This document shows, in pieces, positions 9,188 through 18,681 of a stretch of DNA of 42,836 nucleotides. Below the pieces are notes generated by a model that worked only from the letters and a program-made list of their open reading frames with translations, did not search any database and was not told the origin of the DNA. Location of the stretch: the NCBI GenBank assembly GCA_003427395.1, contig BFEA01000102.1, forward strand, positions 1,580,689 through 1,623,524, read 5' to 3'. The stretch's first letter is position 1. The number at the start of each line of letters is the position of its first letter. A program made the translations under genes and the position numbers. Origin of the DNA: Chara braunii (lineage: Eukaryota > Streptophyta > Charophyceae > Charales > Characeae).

Positions 9188-9444
9188 CTCCCCCCCCCCC
9201 TTTGACTTCGAACTTGGAACCCTTTACTCCACCCCGAGTTTCCCCCAGCCCCGCCTCCCCCTCCGCCCCGCCAACCTGTCAATCCCCTGAGGAGTCGGTG
9301 AATAGTTCAATTGCACCACGTGGCTGGAGTTGTGTATAGAGAACATGACAACACACCAAACAAAAAAGAACAAAAAAGAAAAAGGCAAAACAGCCTACGC
9401 GAGCCTTTAACCTCCCTCGGCTGCCGCCGACTTCCCCCAACCGT

Positions 9445-9454
<10 letters not shown>

Positions 9455-9475
<21 letters not shown>

Positions 9476-10024
9476 AAAAAAAAAGAAAAAAAAAAAAGAC
9501 AAAAGACATCCTGGCACTTAGCGCGGCTATACCTCCCACCACTTCGCCGGCTTCCCCCTCACCCTCCTCCCTTCCCCCGTCTATTCTCTCTCACACACAC
9601 ACGTACGAAAAAAAAATAGAGAAAAGAAAAAGACAAAAAAGCGTGATGAACCTTTCACGTCCCCCCCAGCCACCGACTTCCGCCTAATCATCATTGACTC
9701 CCCCATCTCTCTCTCTCTCTCTCTCTAGCGCGCGCGCGCGCGCACGCGCGTCCCACTCCTGATTTTCCCGTAACCGTCCTCCCTATCACTCTCTCACGCG
9801 CGCGTCCCACTCCTGACTTTCCTGTAACCGTCCTCCCTATCACTCCCTATCACTCTCTCACACGCAAAAAAAGAGCACAATGAGCACCAAGTTCCCTTCG
9901 AGCACGAAAAGCACGGATCGACAATGAGGACCAAGTTCCCGTCGACCACCAAAGGAGAGCACTAAGTTCCCATCGAGCACCCGTCGAGCACCCGTCGAGC
10001 GACACACACACACACACACACACA

Positions 10025-10059
<35 letters not shown>
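9455..10059. repeat. Cluster of CA, A-rich, CT, CG and GA simple repeats in the Helitron
   Basis: Short tracts alternate: CA near 9459-9474, CT near 9711-9726, GC near 9728-9744, CA near 10002-10026 and GA near 10028-10059. They are separated by repeated phrases such as CGTCCCACTCCTGA (twice, near 9750 and 9804) and CCGTCGAGCAC. No coding signal is visible. Confidence 0.8.
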
Positions 10060-10061
<2 letters not shown>

Positions 10062-10103
10062 CGTCGTCGATAGCGAGGGCGTAGAGCGAGTGCGTAGTGT
10101 TAG

Positions 10104-10202
10104 GTCGTAGGTCCGTTTGTCGGTAGCGTAGCAAGCGTCGTAGGTCCGTTTGTCGGTAGCGTAGCGAGCGTCGTAGGCCCGTTTGTCGGTAGCGTAGGCC
10201 AA
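10104..10202. repeat. 33-bp tandem repeat, three copies
   Basis: GTCGTAGGYCCGTTTGTCGG begins at 10104, 10137 and 10170 with exactly 33-bp spacing. It lies in the 5' half of the Helitron (minus sense). Confidence 0.9.
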
Positions 10203-10514
10203 GAACCATTGCCACGAAAGGGCTTTCCCGCCCTCCACTCGCCTGCAACGGGCGGCGACGGTCTGGGCCTCCCGGTTGGTCCTACAGATCGCGTGTCGAT
10301 CCGGGCCGTTCGGCAGGCCCGATGGTCCGGATGTTTGCGCGATCTTAAGATCGCGCGTCGATCCGGGCCATTCGGCAGGCCCGACGGTCCGGATGTTCGC
10401 GCGATTTTAAAGTCTTAAAGTCTTAAGATCGCACGAGCATCCGGAACGTCGACCCGAACGGCCCGGATTTCAGATTTGAACCCTTAGCGATTTTAATAGT
10501 GTAGGGAAAAAAGA

Positions 10515-10735
10515 TGATGCACACATGCACCCGTGGTTTTCTATCAGACTGCTAGATTTGAACTTCTGCAATCTAATAGATCTACCGTTGGGCAATTTGT
10601 GAATCAACACCTTTCTATCCCAATCAAACTGCGGTTGTGCAACCTCGAGGTAGTACATACCTAGGAGCATGTCAAAGGGCAGTTCGTCGCTAACCAGGAA
10701 GGAGATTTTATGGCTCACTTCCCCTCCTCCGTAGG
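10515..10735 (-). pseudogene. Gypsy-1 protease C-terminal half (fragment)
   Basis: The open frame reads SHKISFLVSDELPFDMLLGM, YYLEVAQPQFDW, KVLIHKLPNGRSIRL: the second half of a retropepsin-like (RVP) domain with its DxLLGM-type motif and the conserved W. A frameshift near 10715-10735 divides it from the active-site half. The open frame runs on into the Helitron at 10514, where it becomes meaningless. Confidence 0.8.
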
Positions 10736-11217
10736 AGAAGGCAGACTACATCCTTGACATAGTCGTTTACCAACATTTGGTGCTTGTTGGCCAGCGTAGA
10801 AGCTACAGTTCTGCTAAGCCGCTGCACTTGGTCCCCTGAGCGCAGTCTATCCACACAAGCACGACTGATGAAGTTTCGTGTAGAGCCTATGTCTGTGAAG
10901 GCGCCAACTTTACGGCCACCTACATCAACCTCTACCACGAAGTGTTCACCCTTTGGACCTCTACTGATCATCGCCCAAGAGTCTCTGGGGTCCTTCCCTG
11001 ACCACTCAGTCTCTAACTCTTCTAGGGCCTCAGACACATCTCTTGAACAGAGCGTCGGTGGGCCTGAATGTGTCTGCGGGGCGATACGTGGGTCACTAGC
11101 CTTGGCCAATGCCTGAAGTGGGGAAGGCAACGTTACCACTTCAGCGCGAGTAAGAGCGGCTAAAACTCCTACTGGCCCGAGGTGTTTCCCTGCGAAGTGC
11201 TCCAGAAGCACCGCCAA
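10708..11217 (-). pseudogene. Gypsy-1 protease N-terminal half (fragment)
   Basis: 169 residues. After a linker, VVEVDVGGRKVGAFTDIGST and RNFISRACVDRL form the flap-side and active-site region of an aspartic protease. The catalytic triplet, normally D-T/S-G, is D-I-G here, which should impair cleavage. It overlaps the end of gag (11141-11217) in another frame. Either a programmed shift or a mutation joins gag to pol; I cannot tell which. Confidence 0.82.
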
Positions 11218-13108
11218 AGTTCGAAGATAGTCCCACCACCGTTGGTGAGGCTACCCTCGTCAGGACCTTTTTGCCTCGGCACGTGCAGGAGGTGTGGCCA
11301 TAATTGCCACAGTTCATGCAAGTGCCCCTAGCGACTCCTTCCCTCCACACCTCATACTCTAAACCAAGTTTTACCCATGCGGGTGTTCCTTGGTCGCCCT
11401 GACCCGTGGACCGTACTACCTTCTTTTTCCCGGTCCCTCCAGCCTTTTCCTTGATAGGTGCCACGACTCCCCCATCCGAAGTCTCACTGGCCCCATCATG
11501 CTTTGTCTCTTCCTCAAGGTATGGGAAGTCGTCAATTCCTGTTGCTTGACCATCGTGGTCGACAAACATTAGTTTACCTTTCTTCTTCCAGTCCTGGGGT
11601 AGTCTCTTTTTCCTACTATCTCCCTGACTCTGATGCGTGGACCCCAATTTTGCCTCTATATCCAAGGCCTTCTTGCTGAAAGAGGCGAAGTTGTGCTGCT
11701 CGACATAGGCCTCATCTACCAGCTTTGTCCTTACCTCTGAGGGTAGACATCTAAGGTAATCCGTGAGGAGTACCTGCTGGTCATAGCGCACACCAGGTAC
11801 CACGAGCAGACGTTCTACGGTGTCCGTTAGCTCGCGAACATTCTTGTACCTTCTGGCACAGAGACTGTTGATTGCATCGGTGGCCTTTCGAGCCCCTTGA
11901 GGGTCATGCCACCTGTTGCACATGGACCGTACAAACTCTTCCAATGTCTGGGCCTGGGCCCAAGCATCGAAATTCTGACCGTAGCCCTGCTGCTGCACTA
12001 GGCCATTCAACCAGCGGGCTGCTGACCCCTCTAGAAAAGAGGCAGCCACTACAACTTCTTGCTCAGGTCTGGTAAGCTTGTGCCTCACATAAGTAGGCAT
12101 CGTCCTTACCCAGGTATCCAAATCCTCATCCTTCTTCCTGTCGCCGGAGAAGGGCTTAGGACTCAGCAAGGGTATTTTGGGCATCCACTGCATAGGTTGC
12201 ATGGGCCCAGGGGCTTGCTGCAGTGGCTGCATAGCCACCGAAACAAGTTGCTGCACACTAACCTGGGTCTGACTTGACAGTGGGACTGTAGTAACCACTG
12301 TCGTCGATGGTACGGCTGAAACTCTATGAACCGGACCACTAGTTGCTACATAACCACCTGGAGGGGGCATGCCAAACATAGGTGAGAATGAAGACCCTAC
12401 CAGCGGCAGCGTCACTGATGGACCCACACCTGGAGGGGGAGTTACAGCAAATTGAAGTTGCCTCATCAATGGATGAGGAACCTGTAATGCAGCCAGAATT
12501 CGTTTCTGGCCTGCCACCAGTTCAGCCAACACCTCCTGCTGAACTACCTGCGTCACTGCCACACACAGGAGCGAGTTACGCAGTGCTTGCATCGCAGGAT
12601 TAAGTGTTGACTCATGTAGTGCTTCTAGCTTGCCTAGCTCCTGCAATCTACTACCTAGTCTACCTTTCCTCATTATAGCTCTCCTTCTCCTCTCTGCTGC
12701 TTCATTCAACTGCCGCTGCAACTCATCCTGAAGTTCTTCTGCTTGGAGGATCTCATAATCCTTTGGCGTGAGTTGAGTCTGTTGACTGACTTGCAAGCCA
12801 GCACTCTGGCTAATGGAAACCCGAGAACCACTCTGACTAACTCCTGAGGAAGTGGTCTGTGAAGAAGCGTACGACATGGTAGAGGAAGTAGCCATGGTTG
12901 TACCGGTACTAGCTATAGTTCTAGACCTGGCACTATCCTCAGCCACCCTCACTCTTCTTGCCGCTACTCTCTCTCTAGCCTCTCTCCGCAGTCTCCTCTC
13001 GTCTCTTGGACCTAGCTCTAGGAAAGTCAAAGGTCGACTACGAGCAGTTCCACGAGTAGTCCTACGGTCATCCACTAACAACTCCTCACTAATGCTTGCA
13101 TCACTCAT
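11141..13108 (-). CDS. Gypsy-1 Gag polyprotein
   Basis: A 655-residue intact frame, the longest in the window. N-terminal half: low-complexity S/T/Q-rich region and a basic coiled-coil-like stretch (QDELQRQLNEAAERRRRAIM, about residues 128-150). Middle: the retrotransposon gag (capsid) domain, with PLLSPKPFSGDRKKDEDLDTW and VVVAASFLEGSAARWLNGL. C-terminal part: one CCHC zinc knuckle CMNCGNYGHTSCTC (C-x2-C-x4-H-x4-C), which binds RNA for packaging. Gag forms the cytoplasmic particle in which reverse transcription occurs. That gag is open while pol is broken suggests supply in trans or relaxed decay. Confidence 0.9.
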   Translation of the reverse strand: MSDASISEELLVDDRRTTRGTARSRPLTFLELGPRDERRLRREARERVAARRVRVAEDSARSRTIASTGTTMATSSTMSYASSQTTSSGVSQSGSRVSISQSAGLQVSQQTQLTPKDYEILQAEELQDELQRQLNEAAERRRRAIMRKGRLGSRLQELGKLEALHESTLNPAMQALRNSLLCVAVTQVVQQEVLAELVAGQKRILAALQVPHPLMRQLQFAVTPPPGVGPSVTLPLVGSSFSPMFGMPPPGGYVATSGPVHRVSAVPSTTVVTTVPLSSQTQVSVQQLVSVAMQPLQQAPGPMQPMQWMPKIPLLSPKPFSGDRKKDEDLDTWVRTMPTYVRHKLTRPEQEVVVAASFLEGSAARWLNGLVQQQGYGQNFDAWAQAQTLEEFVRSMCNRWHDPQGARKATDAINSLCARRYKNVRELTDTVERLLVVPGVRYDQQVLLTDYLRCLPSEVRTKLVDEAYVEQHNFASFSKKALDIEAKLGSTHQSQGDSRKKRLPQDWKKKGKLMFVDHDGQATGIDDFPYLEEETKHDGASETSDGGVVAPIKEKAGGTGKKKVVRSTGQGDQGTPAWVKLGLEYEVWREGVARGTCMNCGNYGHTSCTCRGKKVLTRVASPTVVGLSSNFGGASGALRRETPRASRSFSRSYSR

Positions 13109-14370
13109 GAGCTACAATGTGTGTGATCTAAACTAGAATGCACACTGAGTCCTACCTTAGCCTGACACACAACCGATTACAAATCACAACTAATTTCAGT
13201 CGGCCTGAATAGAAACAGTTAGGTGATGTACTAACAACTAATGTCAGATCCTACAGGAAATATCACATCTATTTTTAGATTACTCTAGAACAGATTGCAA
13301 TGCAGCAAAGGACTAATTTGTGTGCAATTGTCTGTCAGTTGTTAGCCAAGTCTGTAACAACTAAATAATCAAAAAATAAAAACAGTATCTCCTGTTGGAG
13401 ATGTATGCTGGATGGCAGATTGTCTAATGATTGCCACTGTGAACAGTTACCGGAATCCCCCCTCCCCCTGTATCCTTCTTGAGTTGTCACTTTGTGTCAA
13501 CGCCCTGAGCATCTGGTTGAGCAGCGTGTCCAAAGGTGTGCAATCCGGCCCACTCCTGTGCCCCAAGTCAACACCGAACCTGCCAGCCCCTGCACACTAT
13601 TTATCCTCGCATGCAACGAGCCTTACACCCGGTTTGATCTGGCTGATTAGGAGGCATTTTAGGAGATCCCCCGTAACTCCTCAGGAATTATTTAACGTCG
13701 CAGACAGGACGACGATCACAGCCAAAATCAATACCGAGTCCCTGCCAGAAATATTTAGAGACGGTCTAGTAAGCGTCTGTTCAAAGGGCTGGCATGCCCT
13801 GCATGACCTCTATTGCGCACGCAGCACAACCAAGGACTTGCGGCAAAGCATTCGTGTACTAATCCTAGTGGGTTGGCATGGTGACCGTGACTCGAGTGCT
13901 TCGTCCAGGGCCCTTCAGAGGCTACGCCCGTCTCCCACCAACTTGCTGCCCAGGAAGAATGTCGACTCTCAAGGTTGAGCGCTCGCGACACCTCACATCG
14001 AGAGGACTCTCAAGACAAGACTCACTTCCTCACAGTAAGAAGTAATGAAGAGGGTAGATAAGGAAGAGAGCAACGTCCCTTATAATGCTGCCCCCAACCA
14101 CAAATTTCTCACCGGCAACCTGATGTGCATTTATGATCACCGGTCTTTGCCTTGGCACAACCAACAGTAGAATGCAGTTCCACCTCAGCTTAAATGCCAC
14201 ATCAGCGAGCTCTCATCATCCAGCATACATCCCTAATGTCACCACATAGCTTCCTGGCGCGCCCACACGACCCTGGGCCGCCCTACGTTCAACGCCCAAG
14301 CCTTATCACTGCCCCACACCTCATGCGAAGCACCGAACAGCTATTGCGAAGAACCAATGAAGCGCAATAT
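13109..14370 (-). other. Gypsy-1 untranslated leader
   Basis: This region lies between the primer-binding site and gag. The only long open frames (such as 13412-13978 on the plus strand) are antisense and carry no recognisable domain. A leader of this length would hold the packaging signal, but no specific motif was identified. Confidence 0.6.
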
Positions 14371-14388
14371 GAACCAGCTCCGATACCA
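14371..14388 (-). promoter_or_regulatory. Gypsy-1 primer-binding site (initiator tRNA-Met)
   Basis: The minus strand reads TGGTATCGGAGCTGG three bases inside the 5' LTR. It is complementary to the 3' end of plant initiator tRNA-Met (TGGTATCAGAGC) with one change (A to G). This site primes minus-strand cDNA. Confidence 0.85.
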
Positions 14389-14391
14389 AAT

Positions 14392-15390
14392 TGCCAGGAA
14401 AATGAGCAACAGCGAGATGACAAATCCAGATTACACAATCACATTGAAAGCCAGATAGTCACACCGTGTCCAGAGAGCAGCATTGCACCAATAATACACC
14501 AATGGAGGTTCGTAGTACTGAAAACCAGTGTCACGGAGAGCTTTCTCTCTCCACACCAACACAAGAGTCCAGTCCCTTCACTCTCCTACTTGGCGCTCAG
14601 CGCCCAGCCTACTCCTACACAGCTATTATCAGCCTACTAATTGACAATGCAACTGTTGACATCAGCGGCAACCCGAAGTACTTGAAGATGTCGCCCAATG
14701 CAGACCATCGCCAATACAAGGTATGTGCCCTCACATCATCATCATCATCATCCTTCACCCTTCCCTGACTTTACACCCACGTCTTCCTCCCTTACACCCG
14801 AAGACCACTCATGCGCCTCACTGTAGTCCAAGCCCACCAGCTATGGTGGATGGGCTATGGCGCTGCCCTCAGCAGCGCCCTTCTTCCCTGCACGACCGCA
14901 CGTGCTGCACTTCGCCTCTCAGCGCCAGCAGCAGCCCACGAGCCTTTGCTCCAGCAGCGCTGCCGCTAGCATGCGAGTGCCTGAATTAGGCTGAGAGTGG
15001 CGAGCTCTTTCCTTTATGGAAAGAGCCTGTCTGCTTCGCAGCCTGGCTGGGTTGGGCCTGGGCCCAGAAGCTTCCGGTAGGCCCCAGGATGCTGCGTGCT
15101 ATTTTGCAGCTACTGGGCCGCTTTCGGTTGGGCCTCCCAACTGTCAGTGTATGAGGCTGCGTTTCTCGCCCAGGGCCTGCATTCTTCGGAAAGGCCCAGA
15201 AGGCTGTGGAAATGTCTTGGTTGCTTGGCCTGTGTTTCTCTCAACCAACTGGCGCGCCGCAACTGCCTGTACCCCAAATATGAAATTGACAGTCAAAGGC
15301 CTCTTGTGATATGTTAGGCCCGCCTTCACTTTGGGCGGGCACCACTGCAACCGGGGCCCCTTAGGCCTGCCGAGGACTCAGATCCTCGCA
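14392..15390 (-). repeat. Gypsy-1 5' LTR
   Basis: 999 bp, in element sense TGCGAGGATC...CCTGGCA, with canonical TG...CA ends. It matches the left LTR over its whole length by eye except the terminal base at 4330. It carries the element promoter and polyadenylation signals, in the same orientation as the host JmjC gene. Confidence 0.93.
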
Positions 15391-15403
15391 GAAGGGAGTA
15401 GGA

Positions 15404-15405
<2 letters not shown>

Positions 15406-15451
<46 letters not shown>

Positions 15452-15475
15452 AAATAAATAAATAGAAAATAAAAT
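15406..15475. repeat. (AAAT)n microsatellite and AT-rich flank
   Basis: A pure AAAT tetranucleotide run to about 15447 followed by degenerate A/T-rich sequence. It begins 15 bases beyond the right end of Gypsy-1. Confidence 0.95.
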
Positions 15476-15479
15476 TTTA

Positions 15480-18345
15480 TGAAATAAAATTGCTTCCTGT
15501 TTAAAAATCAAAACACATTATGATAACAAGAATGACCATAATAACTCTTATAAAGGTGAAACAGCCCACATGGCAATAGTGCCTTCAAAGCTCAACAGAC
15601 CTAGAACCATGCGCTGCAAAGGAAAGGGCTTCAGCAGAAGGAAAATGAATTGACTACAGCACAATTCACTGAATGGACCAGTGATGACATGGCTGCGCAC
15701 AAGGCCACCATGACAACTATTGGGAACAGAAGGGGCACCATGACAAGCATTGGGAAAGAAGCGCCATGATGATAACCATTGCGAAAGAAGGGCCACAATG
15801 ATGACTGTGCCAAACGAACTGGTCATCAAGATTGTGATTTAGCCATGGCAGTTCGTGCTCACGGGAGCGCCTCGAACCTGGTATGTGCCCACAGACTCGT
15901 ACACATGGCCAGATTGGCTTCCAGAACACATGCCATGATCCCCGCTCAACTCTCAACTGCCCATTAGGGACCTTGATATTACAAATCAGTGTATGTTGCT
16001 TTTCATGCTATTAGTGTGAGGAATCAGGGCCCTCTGCATGCTGGAAAGTGTCCTGCACCTCCCGTAAGTGAAGGAGGCCTGCAAAAATTCCTTGCAGCCT
16101 GGATTGAGGCCGATGTGAGCAGAAAGGGGCCCGCAGGTCGGTTGCTGCATGCAGCATCTCCAACCAACCGGTCGCCCGGTTGGATGAAGATGCTGAGGCT
16201 CAGGTTGAGCCCAAGGCACATTCTGGAAGGGCCCTGGGCACAGCTACTGGGATGGAGGATGCCCAGTCCAGGCCTGCCTTGCGCATCCAGCCAGAACAAA
16301 AGGATGAGCAGTCAGCTCATTCCACACATTCTGGCTGGCTGGACGCAGCAAAGCTCCAGGAGCGCTCACTTTTTGGAGAAGAGCCGGGCCAGAGAAGGAA
16401 GATAGGCGCTAGCGGGGCGCACAGGAAAGAGCTGCGAGGGTGCAGCTGGCAGAGCGCAGCAGCCATACCCAGGCTGCTGAGTGGTGGTCCTAAGCAAAGA
16501 GGCCGTGGTGAAGGAAGACAGGGAGAGGGGGCGATGTGATGAGGCACTCAGCTGGTGGAAGAGAAGCTGACCGTACGATCGGTGCCTTCATGCATACATT
16601 GGGCTGATGTTTTCCATAACTGACCAGTTGTAGATGGGAGTCCAGATTGTAGGAGCAGTCTGTCAGTAGTCTGGCCGCCGAGTGCCAATCTAGAAGAGCT
16701 ACATTGTTAACATTGTTGATGGGAGGTGAGAAGAAGGCTTTCATTATCATCGCTCATACTCATTTGGTGTTAGCTCGCTTTGCAGTCTGCAGTAAGTTCG
16801 GGCTCCAAGTTGTCTTAATTTGTACCGAATGTTGCAATCTGGTTTCGCATTGCTCATTTCCTTGCATTAGAAAGGTCTTCCGAAGAACAAGAAAAAGAGC
16901 AGAGCAAAGAACGAAAAAAGGGTCAGAACCAGCAGACCTCGCTTGGTCGGTACCACCATTAACTGCGGAAACATAGACCCAAGTTCAAAACCTTTTCAAA
17001 GAAAGGGTGACAGCCTCGTCTATATTTCAACAGTTCATGGGTGTACCAACTGAGCTAGGCCTGTCAGTACCCAAGTTGGAAATCTACTGGATGCAGACGA
17101 GTAAAATAGCTCTGAATTTACCCAGATATCTGAAGGTCATTGCGGCATTGCCCTTTCGTAACATAAAGAGAAAAAATGGTCAGTGAAACGTTTTTCACCT
17201 TTCTGCAGTCACAGATGCGGGCCCTAGAGTTCGATCCCCAGACCTTACCTTGCCCATGTACAGTATCGAGTTGACCCCAGAGTGTTTGAACCCGTGACCT
17301 GTGTTTTGGTAGTTGGTTGTTGTCTGTCGTAGGTCTGTGTAGTTGTAGGGGTTTGATCTGTAGGTCTGTCGAATAGGTCGTAGCTGTAGGTGTTCTGAGA
17401 GGTCAAGGCCGTAGCTGCTACAGTCCTGAAAGGGCAAGGTCGTAGCTGCTACAGTACTCGAAAGGCCAAGTCCACAGACTTCCGGAAGGTCCGGAAGTGG
17501 CCTTTCGAAAGTGTCTCACGTTTAGGCACAGGCAAGTGGGCAAGTGGTGGAGTCCAACGCCGATGAGTCAGCAGTACCCAGTCCCAGTCTCTCTTTGCAC
17601 AGCCAGCAAGTACCATGAGGGGCTTTGTGCACCATGGGCCCGGGGGAAAGGGGGCAGACCAACGAGTTACAGAAGTATAAATCTATTGATTCATTCGCTG
17701 TGTAAGCCATGCAGAAGCGCTGCTTCAGCGTCTTCTGCGACGTGGTCTGCAGGTCGCCCGAAGTCGAAGTGGGCTGAGAGATGATAGCATAGCCATAGTT
17801 AGTAGAGGTGGAGCGGTCATAGCCGCTGTAGTGATAGGAGTTAGTGAGTGTGTACGAGTGAGTGACAAAGTGTGTGTGCGTGGGAGTATTCAGGGTGATC
17901 CAGAGTTGAGTGCGGGCGAACAGTGGTATTAAACACAGTGACGAGAGTTGGGTTGTGAAGGCGCTGATGCGCCATAGCTTGCTGAAGCGAGTTTGCATCT
18001 GAACTGTGTTCTCGGTTGTCATATCTCTGAGCTTTGAGTGGGCGCTGTGCGCCAGTGTGAATTGCCATCTGTTTGCATGTGTGCGAAGTGGAAAGGAAAG
18101 TGAGTCTGATTGCATCAGAAGTATTCCTTAAACTAATGGTAAAGACTCAAGAGGCATTGATTCTTTTTTTGTATATATATTTTTTAACCATTTTCTCGAT
18201 TTGTGTGTCATCCTTATGCAGGGGCCATGCTTATCTTCTCGGTGTCGCTGAGGAATGAATTAAGGTCCATTTCAATGTGCTGCTGAGGGTAATGAGTGAT
18301 TGCCAGGGACCCTAAACATGAGTATGAGATCGATATATTAGTAGT
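15480..18345. other. Intron remainder without recognisable gene
   Basis: The upstream part of the large JmjC intron. Short ORFs on both strands (such as 16180-16539 and 17522-18115) have no domain or coding consistency that I recognise. Visible structure: repeated ATTGGGAAmGAAG/CCATGAT phrases at 15710-15800, a tRNA-like minus-strand segment at 16978-17062, and two copies of CGTAGCTGCTACAGT near 17410 and 17441. Confidence 0.6.
16978..17062 (-). mobile_element. Possible tRNA-derived SINE head
   Basis: On the minus strand TAGCTCAGTTGG (17057-17046) matches a pol III A box, and GGTTTTGAACTTGGG (16992-16978) is B-box-like about 55 bases downstream. No acceptor stem pairs, and no tail or target duplication was found. 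It could also be chance similarity. Confidence 0.35.
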
Positions 18346-18351
18346 ACTTAC

Positions 18352-18681
18352 GGCATCACTCATATCACAGTGCAGCTTTGTTACAGAGTCACCCTTCCTG
18401 AGCTCTTCACGAACCCCGTATGCAATATATGTCTTAGGTCCAAGGTCTGGAGCAATTGCCCCGGGAGGAAGCTTTGTTGTCAGATTGAGTACACCTTTCT
18501 CAGGATGCGTATACTCATGGAAAGGCAAGCTCTCAACAAAGTCCTTGCAGTGACGCGGCAACCTTTCCTTGAACAAGCTTTTCGGAGGCCAATCTTTCAG
18601 CTTTAACATCTCTGGCCACCCATCTGGATGCATCCTGCCTTGATTGTAACCAACAAAGAACTTGTGGGTATTGATTTCAAC
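18352..18681 (-). CDS. KDM3-class JmjC histone demethylase (JMJ25/IBM1-like), upstream JmjC exon with the HxD motif
   Basis: An internal exon of 110 codons, phase 0 at both ends. The acceptor is CCTTTTGCAG|GTT at 18681 and the donor is GCC|GTAAGT at 18352. It begins VEINTHKFFVGYNQGRMHPD, continues GWPEMLKLKDWPP, LFKERLPRH, LPFHEYTHP, LNLTTKLPPGAIAPDLGPKT, YIAYGVREEL, and ends DSVTKLHCDMSDA. These are signature blocks of plant KDM3 proteins. His104 and Asp106 of the exon form the HxD iron-binding pair, and the Thr and Lys residues nearby fit 2-oxoglutarate binding. No frameshift or stop is present, so the exon looks functional. It joins directly to 2103. Upstream exons (zinc-finger region, start of JmjC) were not found to its right and presumably lie outside the window. 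Ortholog assignment within the JMJ24-29 group is not possible from two exons. Confidence 0.93.

Larger units (their letters stand above)
8346..10514 (-). mobile_element. Non-autonomous Helitron nested in Gypsy-1 pol
   Basis: 2,169 bp. In minus sense the 5' end is TC(TTTTT)TCCCTACACTATTAA and the 3' end is ...GGGTCATCTAG followed by host T (8345), which fits Helitron rules (TC start, CTRR end, insertion between A and T). A short GCGA/TCGC stem lies about 15 bases before CTAG. Removing the segment between host A (10515) and T (8345) joins the pol frame without loss (..CAS-YNYYKQNREEG..). The interior is GC-rich ends plus many microsatellites (CT, CA, GA, A-rich), with no Rep/helicase. A sequencing adapter at 9150-9187 means the centre is not reliably assembled. 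Confidence 0.82.
4330..15390 (-). mobile_element. Gypsy-1: full-length Ty3/Gypsy LTR retrotransposon with nested Helitron
   Basis: Minus-strand order is 5' LTR (15390-14392), initiator-Met-tRNA primer site, leader, gag (13108-11141), protease, reverse transcriptase, RNase H, integrase, chromo-like tail, polypurine tract and 3' LTR (5328-4330). Protease, RT, RNase H and then integrase is the Ty3/Gypsy order. The total is 11,061 bp, about 8.9 kb without the Helitron. GAAG flanks both sides (4326-4329 and 15391-15394) and may be the target duplication. The pol region has several frameshifts and at least two in-frame stops, so it cannot encode a working polyprotein, although the LTRs look identical. 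Confidence 0.93.
2104..18351 (-). other. 16.2 kb intron inside the JmjC domain
   Basis: Bounded by the donor GCC|GTAAGT at 18352/18351 and the acceptor AATAG|GTC at 2104/2103. Joining the exons restores the invariant KDM3 series LHCDMSDA-VNVL with no codon lost. The intron holds, from its 3' side, two tandem duplications, a SINE, Gypsy-1 with a nested Helitron, an AAAT microsatellite and about 2.9 kb with no recognisable gene. Splicing in vivo is inferred from protein conservation and canonical borders. Confidence 0.85.

Noticed and set aside
10104-10202. CRISPR-like array
   Set aside because: The 33-bp units are contiguous without unique spacers, and the context is a eukaryotic Helitron.
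13412-13978. 188-codon plus-strand ORF as a host gene
   Set aside because: It lies antisense in the Gypsy-1 leader, with no recognisable domain.
17219-17300. Additional SINE with GTTCGATCC and an inverted GTGTTTGAACCC
   Set aside because: These are isolated B-box-like strings in opposite orientation without a matching A box at the proper distance.
17522-18115. 197-codon minus-strand ORF as an upstream piece of the demethylase
   Set aside because: There is no KDM3 similarity, and it lies inside the intron between two exons that already join perfectly.
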